Below are positions 15,491 through 22,553 of a DNA stretch of 23,740 nt, piece by piece. Source of the stretch: an uncultured Lachnospiraceae bacterium (GTDB lineage Bacteria; Bacillota; Clostridia; Lachnospirales; Lachnospiraceae). Numbering within the stretch: position 1 is the stretch's first letter; every line of letters begins with the position of its first letter. The notes beneath the pieces are model-generated. The model saw only the letters and a list, made by a program, of their open reading frames with translations. It was not told where the DNA came from and did no database searches. The translations under genes and the position numbers were made by a program. The DNA is taken from NCBI GenBank assembly GCA_945834545.1, contig CAMAHO010000010.1, forward strand, positions 1 through 23,740, read 5' to 3'.

Positions 15491-17923
15491 TTAATATCCT
15501 CTTCGTTTTCTCTCATTTTGCAGGCGTCTCTCCAGCTTGCTGTAAACCTGGTCTGCAATCTCGCTGATTTTCGTCTGCACACCCCGATTAATCAGTTCCG
15601 TCAGGTTTTCCGTCTGCTCTATGATTTCCTTTGTATTCTGATTGATTACCCTGTGCTCCACCGTTTGGTTTTTCTGAGTGACCTCCTCCAGTACCTTGGT
15701 GCGGTTTTCAATAGATTTGTTTTGCTGTAAAAGCTGCTCAATGACCTCCTGGTCCATCTCCACCTGGGTATCGGTCTTGTAGGTCAGGTTCACTTTCTCG
15801 TATTTTGTGGGTTGTGTTGTCTCGCTCACCACGGTATCGGCAAGAGCCTTTTGCTCCCACTTTTCCACAATTTTCCTGGTTTTTTCTGTTGTTTCAACTG
15901 TCCTTTCAATCTGTTCCAGTTCTTGGGTCTGCAGTTGCTTCTCTGTATTTTCAACCATCTTCAGAGCAAGCCTTTGTGCTGCCCTTCCTGTATCACCCAC
16001 AGGCTGTGGGGGGCTTGCCTTCTCCCAACCTTCTACCCCCTGTAACAGTTGTGATATCTGATGCAGAACCTGCTTGTTCTGTCCTTCGTGTAATCCAGGC
16101 GAAAGTGCCTCGGCCTCTCTATCTTCCTGCACCTGTTCGTATGCTGCTGTGGTTGGAAGCATGGTTGCAGGTGAATACTCCCTTTCGTGCACTTCCTTTG
16201 CAGCAGCCGATGCTGTCCCCCCTAGGTTGAAGAACTGGATATCCCGCATGAGACTCTCAATATTTCTCTCCGTCTCTTCCCGGATAACGGAAGGTTGTCT
16301 GATCCCCTTCATCTGTTGCTCTGCCGCCTCAAAGATACGTCTGGTATCCTCCGGCAAAAGCTCCATTTGTTTCTTTTTTCTGGCCTCTGCCTCCTCTTCC
16401 TGTTGTTTTCCTTCTACCCTTAGTTGTTGTAGCACCAGCTCCGGGTTGGTCAGTGCCAAAAGGCCATCCTTGCGAATCCTCTGAATATCCGGTTGCCCGG
16501 CAGAAGTCTTTTCCTGTGCCTGTTGCAGGCTCTCTAACAGCTTTATGTACTTGTTCCGGTTTTCCAGATTATGTCTGTGATATTCCTGTAGCTGCTCTAT
16601 GGTAATCTCGGTGGAGGCTCCCTCGTTATACTGCTCTGTAACAAAATGATTCTCCTGTGCTGTATGGTAAATTGTCTCCTGTGCCGTATGCTTCTGTACA
16701 GTTCGCCCATTGTCCACCTGCTGTTCCAGCAGTTCCTGAAAGACCTGCTCACCTATTTGAGTGGTTCGTATTGTATCCGTACTGCTTTCCAAGGTGTTTT
16801 CCTGATTTGTTACCTCCCTTTGTATCAGCAGCTGCTCCTTGCTTAGTCTTCTCTCCACCGTTGGCTGTTGGACAGCTCCTTCCCGGAAAATCTGATTCAG
16901 CAAAGCAATCTCTTGCTTCACCTGTTCCGTTCTCCAGGTAAGGTAATCCCCTTCCTTTTGCTGATAGACCCTCTGCTCCAGCAAAAAGCTATGCATTCTT
17001 TTCATAGTATTCTCGGCCGAGGTGTATAATGTACCTGCTACCTGAAACCATCTTCCTTCTTTTCGGTAAAGGTGATGGTGTATACTCTGATATATAGAAT
17101 CTGCCAACTGCAACAGCACTGCTGCTGTCAATTGGTTTGTTATCTTCTCTTCCGTAATTTCCTCTGTATAAGGAAAGCTCTCCTCATAAATGTTTTCATG
17201 CCGATAGGAAAGCGGCATATGCTCTCCCCTGGTCTGATTCTGTAACTGATTTAATTGTATATTCTGTACAATCCTGTGATACTCTGCATTATGTACCCCC
17301 TCAAAGCTTAAGTAAGGTGAAAATGCATTTTGGCTTCGGTAGAACTGCATTATGGTCTGATATAGTTTCCCTGTCTGAAGTCGGTTAAAAATTTCCTGAT
17401 GCAGATATCTCTCATCCGTTTTCTCTATCGTCTGACTTCCTTCTGCCACCTCTACCTGCTGCCTGTATTCCTCAATCAGCTTTTTTAGCTGACTGTAGTG
17501 ACTCTGGTAGCTATTTACAAGCTCCTCGGTGTTTGTAGTCTCGCTTTTATATAACTCCACCTGATGCATAAAGCGATTGACATTGGTTACCCCCAACTTA
17601 TGCAAAATGCCGGTGATATATACCCTGTCCTGATAGGTCAGCTGTACGGAATTTTCCATGGTAATCCGATTCATCAGCTGATTGATAATCTCCAGCTTGT
17701 TTTCCTGTTTATTCTGTATATTGGTCTGCTGAACCAAAGTAGAAACATTTCCTTGGGCGATGAAAATCTCTGCCGGCTCTGTCACCACGTGGAGCAAATC
17801 CTCCTTAGAAATGTCTCCCGCCATCATTTGATAATTGCCCAGGATACTGTTTGCAAAACGCTCCGGGGAGAAAACGCTGCAATTTTTACATCTAAGTTCT
17901 ATTGGCTTATGTATGGTAAGCAT
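15491..17923 (-). CDS. Large Gln/Glu-rich coiled-coil protein, candidate tape measure
   Basis: The 810-residue protein is rich in Gln, Glu, Thr and Asn and is mostly predicted helix by eye. No confident enzyme motif is seen. The first ~20 residues hold a CKNC pair. Residues ~60-150 look like a small folded helical domain. Most of the rest is long helix with repeated EQLLQQN-, QTQELEQIE- and ENRTKVLEE-like stretches. The end is basic (RLQNERKRRGY). No obvious transmembrane segment is visible. Position and size suit a tape measure: at about 1.5 angstrom per residue a full helix would be about 120 nm, near the length of known eCIS particles. In Afp/PVC the tape measure is gene 14, elsewhere in the locus. 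It could instead be a clade-specific scaffold. The function is inferred. Confidence 0.6.
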   Translation of the reverse strand: MLTIHKPIELRCKNCSVFSPERFANSILGNYQMMAGDISKEDLLHVVTEPAEIFIAQGNVSTLVQQTNIQNKQENKLEIINQLMNRITMENSVQLTYQDRVYITGILHKLGVTNVNRFMHQVELYKSETTNTEELVNSYQSHYSQLKKLIEEYRQQVEVAEGSQTIEKTDERYLHQEIFNRLQTGKLYQTIMQFYRSQNAFSPYLSFEGVHNAEYHRIVQNIQLNQLQNQTRGEHMPLSYRHENIYEESFPYTEEITEEKITNQLTAAVLLQLADSIYQSIHHHLYRKEGRWFQVAGTLYTSAENTMKRMHSFLLEQRVYQQKEGDYLTWRTEQVKQEIALLNQIFREGAVQQPTVERRLSKEQLLIQREVTNQENTLESSTDTIRTTQIGEQVFQELLEQQVDNGRTVQKHTAQETIYHTAQENHFVTEQYNEGASTEITIEQLQEYHRHNLENRNKYIKLLESLQQAQEKTSAGQPDIQRIRKDGLLALTNPELVLQQLRVEGKQQEEEAEARKKKQMELLPEDTRRIFEAAEQQMKGIRQPSVIREETERNIESLMRDIQFFNLGGTASAAAKEVHEREYSPATMLPTTAAYEQVQEDREAEALSPGLHEGQNKQVLHQISQLLQGVEGWEKASPPQPVGDTGRAAQRLALKMVENTEKQLQTQELEQIERTVETTEKTRKIVEKWEQKALADTVVSETTQPTKYEKVNLTYKTDTQVEMDQEVIEQLLQQNKSIENRTKVLEEVTQKNQTVEHRVINQNTKEIIEQTENLTELINRGVQTKISEIADQVYSKLERRLQNERKRRGY

Positions 17924-17987
17924 ACTGCTTTCTCCTTTCTCCTGACAATTTTTGCAACCAGGCTGTTCCTTTGTGGTTCCTTAAGCC

Positions 17988-18473
17988 TTACTCATATACT
18001 CCAATTCCGATATCCACATTGACCATTTCGCGATAGGCAATGGTCGTGGTCTCCGTCAAAAGGCCACTTCTCTCTGCATTGAGTTCCCCGTATTCTTTTC
18101 CGATTACGGTACATCCTGTAAAGACATAGGTTCTGACCGGGAAGGCATACCCTGACCACTCATGTCTGTTTACCAGCAAAATCAGGGGGAGCACCAGTTC
18201 CGTTCCATTTGCCAGATAATCCACCAACAAACCATCCACACCTACATACCGTTCCACCTGAAACGTGAAAGGCTTGGAAATCGGCTTTCTCTTCATATGC
18301 ACATAGTCATTCAGGCCGCCTTCTTGGATGTATTCAAATTCATTTTCCTTTTGAAATACATGAACGGACTTACAGGGCAAATCAAAAACTCCTTCTACTC
18401 GCAGCATAAAGTTAAAGTTTGGAGCCGGATTTAATCCAAAATTTTGTACTACGATATTACCGTTTGATGGCAT
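17988..18473 (-). CDS. eCIS tail tube protein 2 (gp19/Pvc5-like, baseplate-proximal ring)
   Basis: The protein has 161 residues. It keeps the tube signature NFMLRVEGVFDLPCKSVHVF and EYIQEGGLNDYVHMKRKP, then FTFQVERYVGVDG, and ends in a strand pair near 135-160. It differs from tube 1 in its loops. In Afp and PVC the Pvc5/Afp5-type paralogue forms the first tube ring on the baseplate; the same role is likely here. Ribosome site AAAGGGGG overlaps the stop of the DUF6760-like gene. A 14-base block around it (TTTTAAAGGGGGAT) is identical to the one before the DUF4255 gene. After the gene come 64 bases with no other gene, only the ribosome site of the next one. Confidence 0.93.
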   Translation of the reverse strand: MPSNGNIVVQNFGLNPAPNFNFMLRVEGVFDLPCKSVHVFQKENEFEYIQEGGLNDYVHMKRKPISKPFTFQVERYVGVDGLLVDYLANGTELVLPLILLVNRHEWSGYAFPVRTYVFTGCTVIGKEYGELNAERSGLLTETTTIAYREMVNVDIGIGVYE

Positions 18474-18485
18474 AATGATCCCCCT

Positions 18486-18692
18486 TTAAAATCGTTTGGT
18501 AGGTTTCATATCTAAAATACTTACTTCCTTTGTGCCCTTGTCGGAGGGAGTTAAACTCTGGTTAATCTGGGATATTTCGCTACACCATTTTCTTCTGCTG
18601 TTATGATCCAGCTCCAATACATCCTTACTGCTCCAGTGGAAATAATAAGAGATAAAGGACATTTCCCGGTATAGCTCCTCCTGGGGATACAG
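18486..18692 (-). CDS. DUF6760-like small eCIS protein without canonical start (CTG start or -1 frameshift product)
   Basis: Translation of the gap after the tail-assembly gene gives LYPQEELYREMSFISYYFHW followed by a charged helix with NSRRKWCSEI. This matches the short DUF6760-type protein that follows the tail-assembly gene in many eCIS loci (family core: YP, LY, E, FI, YHFHW). The conserved part begins upstream of the only ATG (18662), and that ATG has a poorly placed ribosome site. The listed start is a CTG at 18692, six bases after AGGAGGG, giving 68 residues. The alternative is -1 frameshifting from the preceding gene at 18710-18716, giving a 190-residue fusion. Role unknown; the gene pair resembles the G and T tail chaperones of phages. 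The next gene's ribosome site overlaps the stop. Confidence 0.72.
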   Translation of the reverse strand: MYPQEELYREMSFISYYFHWSSKDVLELDHNSRRKWCSEISQINQSLTPSDKGTKEVSILDMKPTKRF

Positions 18693-18716
18693 TTTTATCC
18701 CTCCTGTATAAAATTT
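18684..18716 (-). promoter_or_regulatory. Candidate programmed -1 ribosomal frameshift signal
   Basis: Reading the minus strand, the tail-assembly frame is CTA AAT TTT ATA CAG GAG GGA TAA. This contains A-AAT-TTT (18710-18716), a heptamer of the X-XXY-YYZ type in the correct frame. After an 8-base spacer comes an inverted repeat, GGGATA (18696-18701) and TATCCC (18684-18689), with a 6-base loop; the zero-frame stop lies across its 5' arm. Slippage by -1 gives NF followed by YTGGIK and then the DUF6760-like frame with no stop between. Lambda and many other long-tailed phages make a G/GT chaperone pair this way. All parts are seen in sequence; that frameshifting happens is inference. A 6-bp stem is modest, so efficiency may be low. 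Confidence 0.6.
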
Positions 18717-19057
18717 AGGGGCACCTTATGTGTCTTTCCGCAATCCGGACATACCACCTCCATAGTCGGCGGCTCAATATCGTTAATTCTCTGATACATA
18801 TCCTGCAAAAAGGCTAAGTCTGCTGTAAACAGCTTTTCTATGGTGGTAGCCGACACCATGGTAATTCCTTCCAGCTCCGTAATCACTTTGCTCAAGATAA
18901 CGATAGTCAGATAGGAGGGATTGCTGAGTACTCGCGGATCTCTGGTGGCACTAATTTCATCACCTGCTGTTGCCAGTCGCATCTTTCCTTTTCGGTGAAG
19001 CTCGCCGGCTGAATCCAAATACCCTCTTGGCAAGGTAAAATCATATACTGTTTCCAT
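18695..19057 (-). CDS. eCIS tail assembly protein (G-like chaperone candidate) with CPDCG motif
   Basis: The 120-residue protein matches the small tail-assembly protein common in eCIS loci: YDFTLPRGYLDSAGELHRKG, then KMRLATAGDEI, DPRVLSNPSYLTIVILSKV, and IEKLFTADLAFLQDMYQRIN. The tail has a CPDCG half zinc motif near residue 103. It probably assists tube or baseplate assembly. I chose the ATG at 19057 (GGAGG 4 bases upstream) because family similarity starts there. An in-frame ATG at 19111 also has a good ribosome site (AAGGAG) and would add 18 residues encoded by the hairpin, giving 138. Four codons before the stop lies a slippery AAT TTT pair, and the next gene lies in the -1 frame. A 190-residue frameshifted fusion is therefore possible. 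Confidence 0.82.
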   Translation of the reverse strand: METVYDFTLPRGYLDSAGELHRKGKMRLATAGDEISATRDPRVLSNPSYLTIVILSKVITELEGITMVSATTIEKLFTADLAFLQDMYQRINDIEPPTMEVVCPDCGKTHKVPLNFIQEG

Positions 19058-19074
19058 ATTTCCTCCATTTTTTG

Positions 19075-19107
19075 TTTCCACCCTGCTCTTTGGGAGCAGG
19101 GTGGAAA
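19075..19107 (-). other. Perfect 14-bp hairpin between tube and tail-assembly genes
   Basis: The arms at 19075-19088 and 19094-19107 are perfectly complementary over 14 bp (minus-strand left arm TTTCCACCCTGCTC) around a 5-base loop. No U-run follows in the direction of transcription (the sequence goes on CAAAAAATGG), so it does not look like a simple intrinsic terminator. It lies 33 bases after the tube stop and ends 17 bases before the ATG at 19057. Likely roles are mRNA stabilisation or processing that keeps sheath and tube in excess, or control of translation of the next gene. The structure is seen directly; the role is inference. Confidence 0.8.
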
Positions 19108-19139
19108 TCATTTGTCAGTCTCTCCTTACAGGGGATGGA

Positions 19140-19673
19140 CTAGTTCGGGATTGTGAGCTCTTCATATGCAAGCTCAACGCTCTCAATTGCTACATCACTG
19201 GTCTTTGCATCCAAATCCGGTGCATTGTATTTGCATACCCAGGCATTGGAAAGAATCCACTGCTTAGGAGAGGTTGTAGCAGGTGCTGTTACCAGTGCGG
19301 ATGGTGCTCCGCCGTTAATGTCGATTAACTCAATTGTTACATTATGTCTGGGAATTGCACCTCTGTGCTCACTGACACACTCCATAATCCACTCCTTAAA
19401 CTTGTTGCTTGAAGTGTAGCCCATCTTCAGGGTGATATTACCATGCTTTACCAACCCGGGAATCTTAACCGGTGCAAGACTTCCGGCATTTCCCTGTCTG
19501 AACTCAATCACATCCACAGATGCTTCTACTCCGGTTACCTCGCTGAAGGCTGCAACACCGTCTACGCCGGCCACCGTTACCAAGAAGTTCATCTTAGTCA
19601 AGGGATAATCCAGATTGCTGGAGTTTTTATACGCTGTAGTGCTTGTTGTTGTTGCTGATGTTGTTTCTGGCAT
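19140..19673 (-). CDS. eCIS inner tail tube protein 1 (gp19-like, Pvc1-like)
   Basis: The protein has 177 residues. After a Thr/Ser-rich leader of about 20 residues it follows the T4 gp19/Pvc1 tube fold. It has NFLVTVAGVDGVAAFSEVTG, then EFRQGNAGSLAPVKIPGL, then ITLKMGYTSSNKFKEW and a C-terminal AIESVELAYEELTI. Hexamers of this family stack into the needle pushed out on contraction. Its place right after the sheath is standard. It ends with TAG and is followed by a perfect 14-bp hairpin (19075-19107). That hairpin may separate the very abundant sheath/tube transcript from the low-copy assembly genes. Confidence 0.95.
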   Translation of the reverse strand: MPETTSATTTSTTAYKNSSNLDYPLTKMNFLVTVAGVDGVAAFSEVTGVEASVDVIEFRQGNAGSLAPVKIPGLVKHGNITLKMGYTSSNKFKEWIMECVSEHRGAIPRHNVTIELIDINGGAPSALVTAPATTSPKQWILSNAWVCKYNAPDLDAKTSDVAIESVELAYEELTIPN

Positions 19674-19692
19674 AATCTATCTCTCCTTTATC

Positions 19693-21390
19693 TTAACTTT
19701 CTTCTCCACCTGACTCTGCTGTATGCTGGGTTACCCTAAACACAACAAACTCTGCAGGACGACTAGGTGCAATACCAATATTACAGATCAATCTACCGTT
19801 CATGATATCATCTTTCGTCATGGTTGTAGAGCCAATCTCTATGAAAAATCCTTCATCCGGAGTAGATCCTGCCAACATTCCGTTTCTCCACATACTATCT
19901 AAGAAGGATGCAATCGTCAAACGAACTCTCTGCCACAGGCTAGCATCATTGGGTTCAAATACAACCCAGCTGGTGTTTGCCTTGATGCTTTCTTCTACGA
20001 AGATGAAGAGACGTCTCACATTGACATAACGGAATGCACTGTTGCTGCTGGCGGTTCTTGCACCCCATACACGGATACCCTGTCCGGGAAGGTCGCGAAT
20101 CAGGTTGATTCCTTCCGGATTCAGAATATCCTGCTCTCCCTTGGTATAATTCACCTTAAGTCCGGTACAGAATACAGTCTCGTTTGCAGGAGCCTTATGT
20201 ACGCCTCTGCTGGTATCTGTCCTAGAGTACACACCCATAATTGCACCGGAAGGAGGAATATATCCGGGCTGGGAATTGGATCTGTCATATACCTGAATCC
20301 AGGGATGATACATGGCTGCATAGGTGGAATCAATCATATTTCTGTACTGAATTAAGTCAGCTGTTTTGCTCATCTCCTTTGGCATATCCAATACTGCAAA
20401 TCTGCTCTTAAGATTCTCACAATGAGCAATCAAAGCAACCACTACCTCAGGAATGGTTACACCGGGTATAGCAAGCATGCTTACATTGTTGTTTTCTAAG
20501 AAGGATTGAATACCGGTACGCTTTCCGGGGCCGTTATCCTCACCAATAAAGGTGCCTGCATTCACCTTGGAGATCGTTCCGTCGCTACCACCCTCTAAGG
20601 TGAAGAAACCGCTTGCATTTCCTTTTCCCAAAATAGCCTCAACCGGGTTTCCGTTGTCCTTGGAAGCAGCCAGTGTGATCTTTACCAATTCGCTGTTATT
20701 CAGCCTGTTTACAATATAATTTGTGGACTGGTTATTTAAGCTAAGCTCTGTGTAATTCTCTACATCGTCATTAAAGCGAACGCTCATATCGAAATTCACA
20801 AGATACAGCACTGTACTGGGAATAATTGCTCCGTCTACCACATTGCCCTTGAACTTGTTTTCAAAGGTAACAGTCTTATCGTAGATTGCCACAATCTTAT
20901 TGTATTCCCCTTTGCACTCAACCAGATCTCCCTCACGAAAGCCTTCTACAGACTTTGCTATAAAGGACTCTCCGGACTTGGCAATCAGCTGTAATTTGCG
21001 CTTGGTAACAGAAGTAAGAGAAATCTGGATACGATTTCCCCACTTACCTGCATTTGCAGCCTCAACCGTCAGAATACCCATCTTCTTGGAAGCTACTGCT
21101 GCATCCTTGGGAACAACGCGGGAAACATAGCATCTGGTTCCGCCATTGATAAAGAACTGCTCTACACTGTTTGCCAGATAGCGATATTCTCCGTGAGTAA
21201 ACTCACTTAAGAATCCTCCAAACTGTCTGGTAAAGCTCTTAAAATTGGTAACTAATAAAGGTGCTCCTTCTGTAGGTCCTTTTTCTGCCAAACCCACAAA
21301 ACCTGCGGTGCTGGTTCCTACACCTTCAATACTGCGAGAAGAATTATCGTACTCCTCAACATACACACCTGGTGAAAAATATTCTGCCAT
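19693..21390 (-). CDS. eCIS contractile sheath protein (Pvc2-4-like)
   Basis: This 565-residue protein is a classical tail sheath. The N-terminus reads FSPGVYVEEYDNSSRSIEGV, followed by TSTAGFVGLAEKGP and the FFINGGTRCYVSRVV strand. The C-terminal polymerising domain has WVVFEPNDASLWQRV, SFLDSMWRNGMLAG, and the last block GIAPSRPAEFVVFRV. The sheath surrounds the inner tube and contracts to drive it through the target envelope. PVC and Afp particles use three sheath paralogues; only one full-length copy is seen here. The variable middle (~150-300) is probably surface-exposed. An AAAGGAGA ribosome site sits 8 bases before the ATG. The tube gene follows 19 bases downstream. Confidence 0.97.
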   Translation of the reverse strand: MAEYFSPGVYVEEYDNSSRSIEGVGTSTAGFVGLAEKGPTEGAPLLVTNFKSFTRQFGGFLSEFTHGEYRYLANSVEQFFINGGTRCYVSRVVPKDAAVASKKMGILTVEAANAGKWGNRIQISLTSVTKRKLQLIAKSGESFIAKSVEGFREGDLVECKGEYNKIVAIYDKTVTFENKFKGNVVDGAIIPSTVLYLVNFDMSVRFNDDVENYTELSLNNQSTNYIVNRLNNSELVKITLAASKDNGNPVEAILGKGNASGFFTLEGGSDGTISKVNAGTFIGEDNGPGKRTGIQSFLENNNVSMLAIPGVTIPEVVVALIAHCENLKSRFAVLDMPKEMSKTADLIQYRNMIDSTYAAMYHPWIQVYDRSNSQPGYIPPSGAIMGVYSRTDTSRGVHKAPANETVFCTGLKVNYTKGEQDILNPEGINLIRDLPGQGIRVWGARTASSNSAFRYVNVRRLFIFVEESIKANTSWVVFEPNDASLWQRVRLTIASFLDSMWRNGMLAGSTPDEGFFIEIGSTTMTKDDIMNGRLICNIGIAPSRPAEFVVFRVTQHTAESGGEES

Positions 21391-21415
21391 GAAATTTCTC
21401 CTTTCATTTCATATC

Positions 21416-21799
21416 TTATAACATTACTTTTGTCTGCCCCGGGTTGACCACTGTAATGCATCCCCCGTAAGCACATGTGCCCTGACAATCACTTGTCAGA
21501 ACCGGACTTCCTCCGACTGTCACCGAAGGCTTTTGCGCAACCCATGTCCCGTTCGGCGTCATAGTGCAGGGCTGCGGTTGCAATACTCCCATTGCTGCCA
21601 GCGTTGCAGTTTGTACAGCTGGATTCAACATAGATGTGCAAAGCCCAAAAGGGGATATCGCTGCCATACTAAAATCCTGAATCGTCGCTGCCGGCATACC
21701 ACCCGCCAGTACCTTCTGCTGCGTTGTCGCCGTAATCGTTCCCGGTGCCGTGCCCATGGAGCAGGTTGCTGCCCCTCCGTTTACTACAATTTGTCCCAT
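21416..21799 (-). CDS. PAAR-like spike-tip protein (DUF4280)
   Basis: The 127-residue protein begins MGQIVVNGGAATCSMGTAPG, the PAAR-like opening of DUF4280 proteins. It closes with a PSVTVGGSPVLTSDCQGTC segment and a GGCITVVNPGQTK ending that also fit the family. Six cysteines (13, 54, 78, 105, 109, 114) could bind a metal or form crosslinks at the point of the cone. In eCIS and type VI systems such proteins cap the VgrG-type spike and can carry cargo. No C-terminal toxin extension is present, so this is a bare tip. It sits just ahead of the sheath gene, about 9 kb from the hub and spike genes it should dock onto. Shine-Dalgarno GGGGGAAGG lies directly upstream of the ATG. Confidence 0.88.
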   Translation of the reverse strand: MGQIVVNGGAATCSMGTAPGTITATTQQKVLAGGMPAATIQDFSMAAISPFGLCTSMLNPAVQTATLAAMGVLQPQPCTMTPNGTWVAQKPSVTVGGSPVLTSDCQGTCAYGGCITVVNPGQTKVML

Positions 21800-21809
21800 A
21801 CCTTCCCCC

Positions 21810-22550
21810 TTACCTCAGCTGCATTTCTTCCGGATTATGAAAATCCACCACCTGGTATTTTGGCGTTCCGTTTACCACATATCGAATCAGATACTTTACT
21901 GAAGCAGCATCGTCCCTGACACGCAGAAGATAGGAGCCGTCCTTCCCGCATTGCCCATAAACGATACGGGCAATTGGTGCATTTTCCCGAAATTCCTCTT
22001 GCAGAGGTTTTTTCAGTTTAAGTGATACGGGACTAATGACCTTTTCCACCTCGAAAGCTTCGAATGTCATATCATCTGTATGAAGCAGCCCATAGGAAGT
22101 CTCCTCCATACTAGGTCCGTTGGTCCGAAAAAGATCCATGATGCACTTTCGCGAATCAAATTTCTTCACGGAACAAGTGGCCCTTCCCAGTCTTACAGCT
22201 TCTATTGCTTCCAGCTTGGAAAGTTGTCCGGTAAGAGATAGAAGCTGCTCTCCCCTGGCAGTGTTCTCTGACGGTATCAGGAACACATCCTTGATGGGAA
22301 GATGTTCATCGAGTTCTTCATATCTAACCTGGATAAATGCGTCTTCATAGCCAAACACCCTGATTTCCATGGAGCTGTCTTCCCGATCTATATTTAGGAA
22401 TACGTAGTTGCCGTTTCCTCTTGAGATCGGTCTGGTCACATTTCCATCCCGAAAGATACGAACATCTCTCTCCGTTACAATCTGTCCGGTTGTGGTATCC
22501 AACAATCGAAGCAGAAGATCCAGTCTGTAACGGATTTCGTTGTTTTCCAT
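21810..22550 (-). CDS. Unrecognised beta-rich eCIS-associated protein
   Basis: The protein has 246 residues. The first ~90 resemble a carboxypeptidase-regulatory or Cna-B-like beta-sandwich: LLLRLLDTTTGQIV, then VRIFRDG, then a GNGNYVFLNI strand. The middle is charged and helical (~95-145). The last ~90 residues are again strand-rich, with DGSYLLRVRDD and a C-terminal YQVVDF. No signal peptide or membrane segment is visible, so it is probably cytoplasmic or part of the particle. It lies between the DUF4255 gene and the PAAR-like gene with only 3 bases to its upstream neighbour, so it is part of the structural operon. It could be a particle decoration or adaptor protein. That role is inference; no catalytic motif is seen. 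Confidence 0.7.
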   Translation of the reverse strand: MENNEIRYRLDLLLRLLDTTTGQIVTERDVRIFRDGNVTRPISRGNGNYVFLNIDREDSSMEIRVFGYEDAFIQVRYEELDEHLPIKDVFLIPSENTARGEQLLSLTGQLSKLEAIEAVRLGRATCSVKKFDSRKCIMDLFRTNGPSMEETSYGLLHTDDMTFEAFEVEKVISPVSLKLKKPLQEEFRENAPIARIVYGQCGKDGSYLLRVRDDAASVKYLIRYVVNGTPKYQVVDFHNPEEMQLR

Positions 22551-22553
22551 CCT

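Noticed and set aside
17924..17987. Promoter or small RNA in the 64-base gap before the 810-residue gene
   Set aside because: Only a ribosome site (AGGAGAAAGGAG) and a weak 5-bp inverted repeat are visible; no -35/-10 pair could be supported.
18486..18662. DUF6760-like gene starting at the internal ATG (18662)
   Set aside because: This would remove the conserved LYPQEELYRE part, and the nearest AGGAGG is about 14 bases away, too far for good initiation.
19075..19107. Intrinsic transcription terminator at the 14-bp hairpin
   Set aside because: No U-run follows on the minus strand (the next bases are CAAAAAATGG) and the operon continues, so a terminator is not supported; kept as a hairpin of unknown role.
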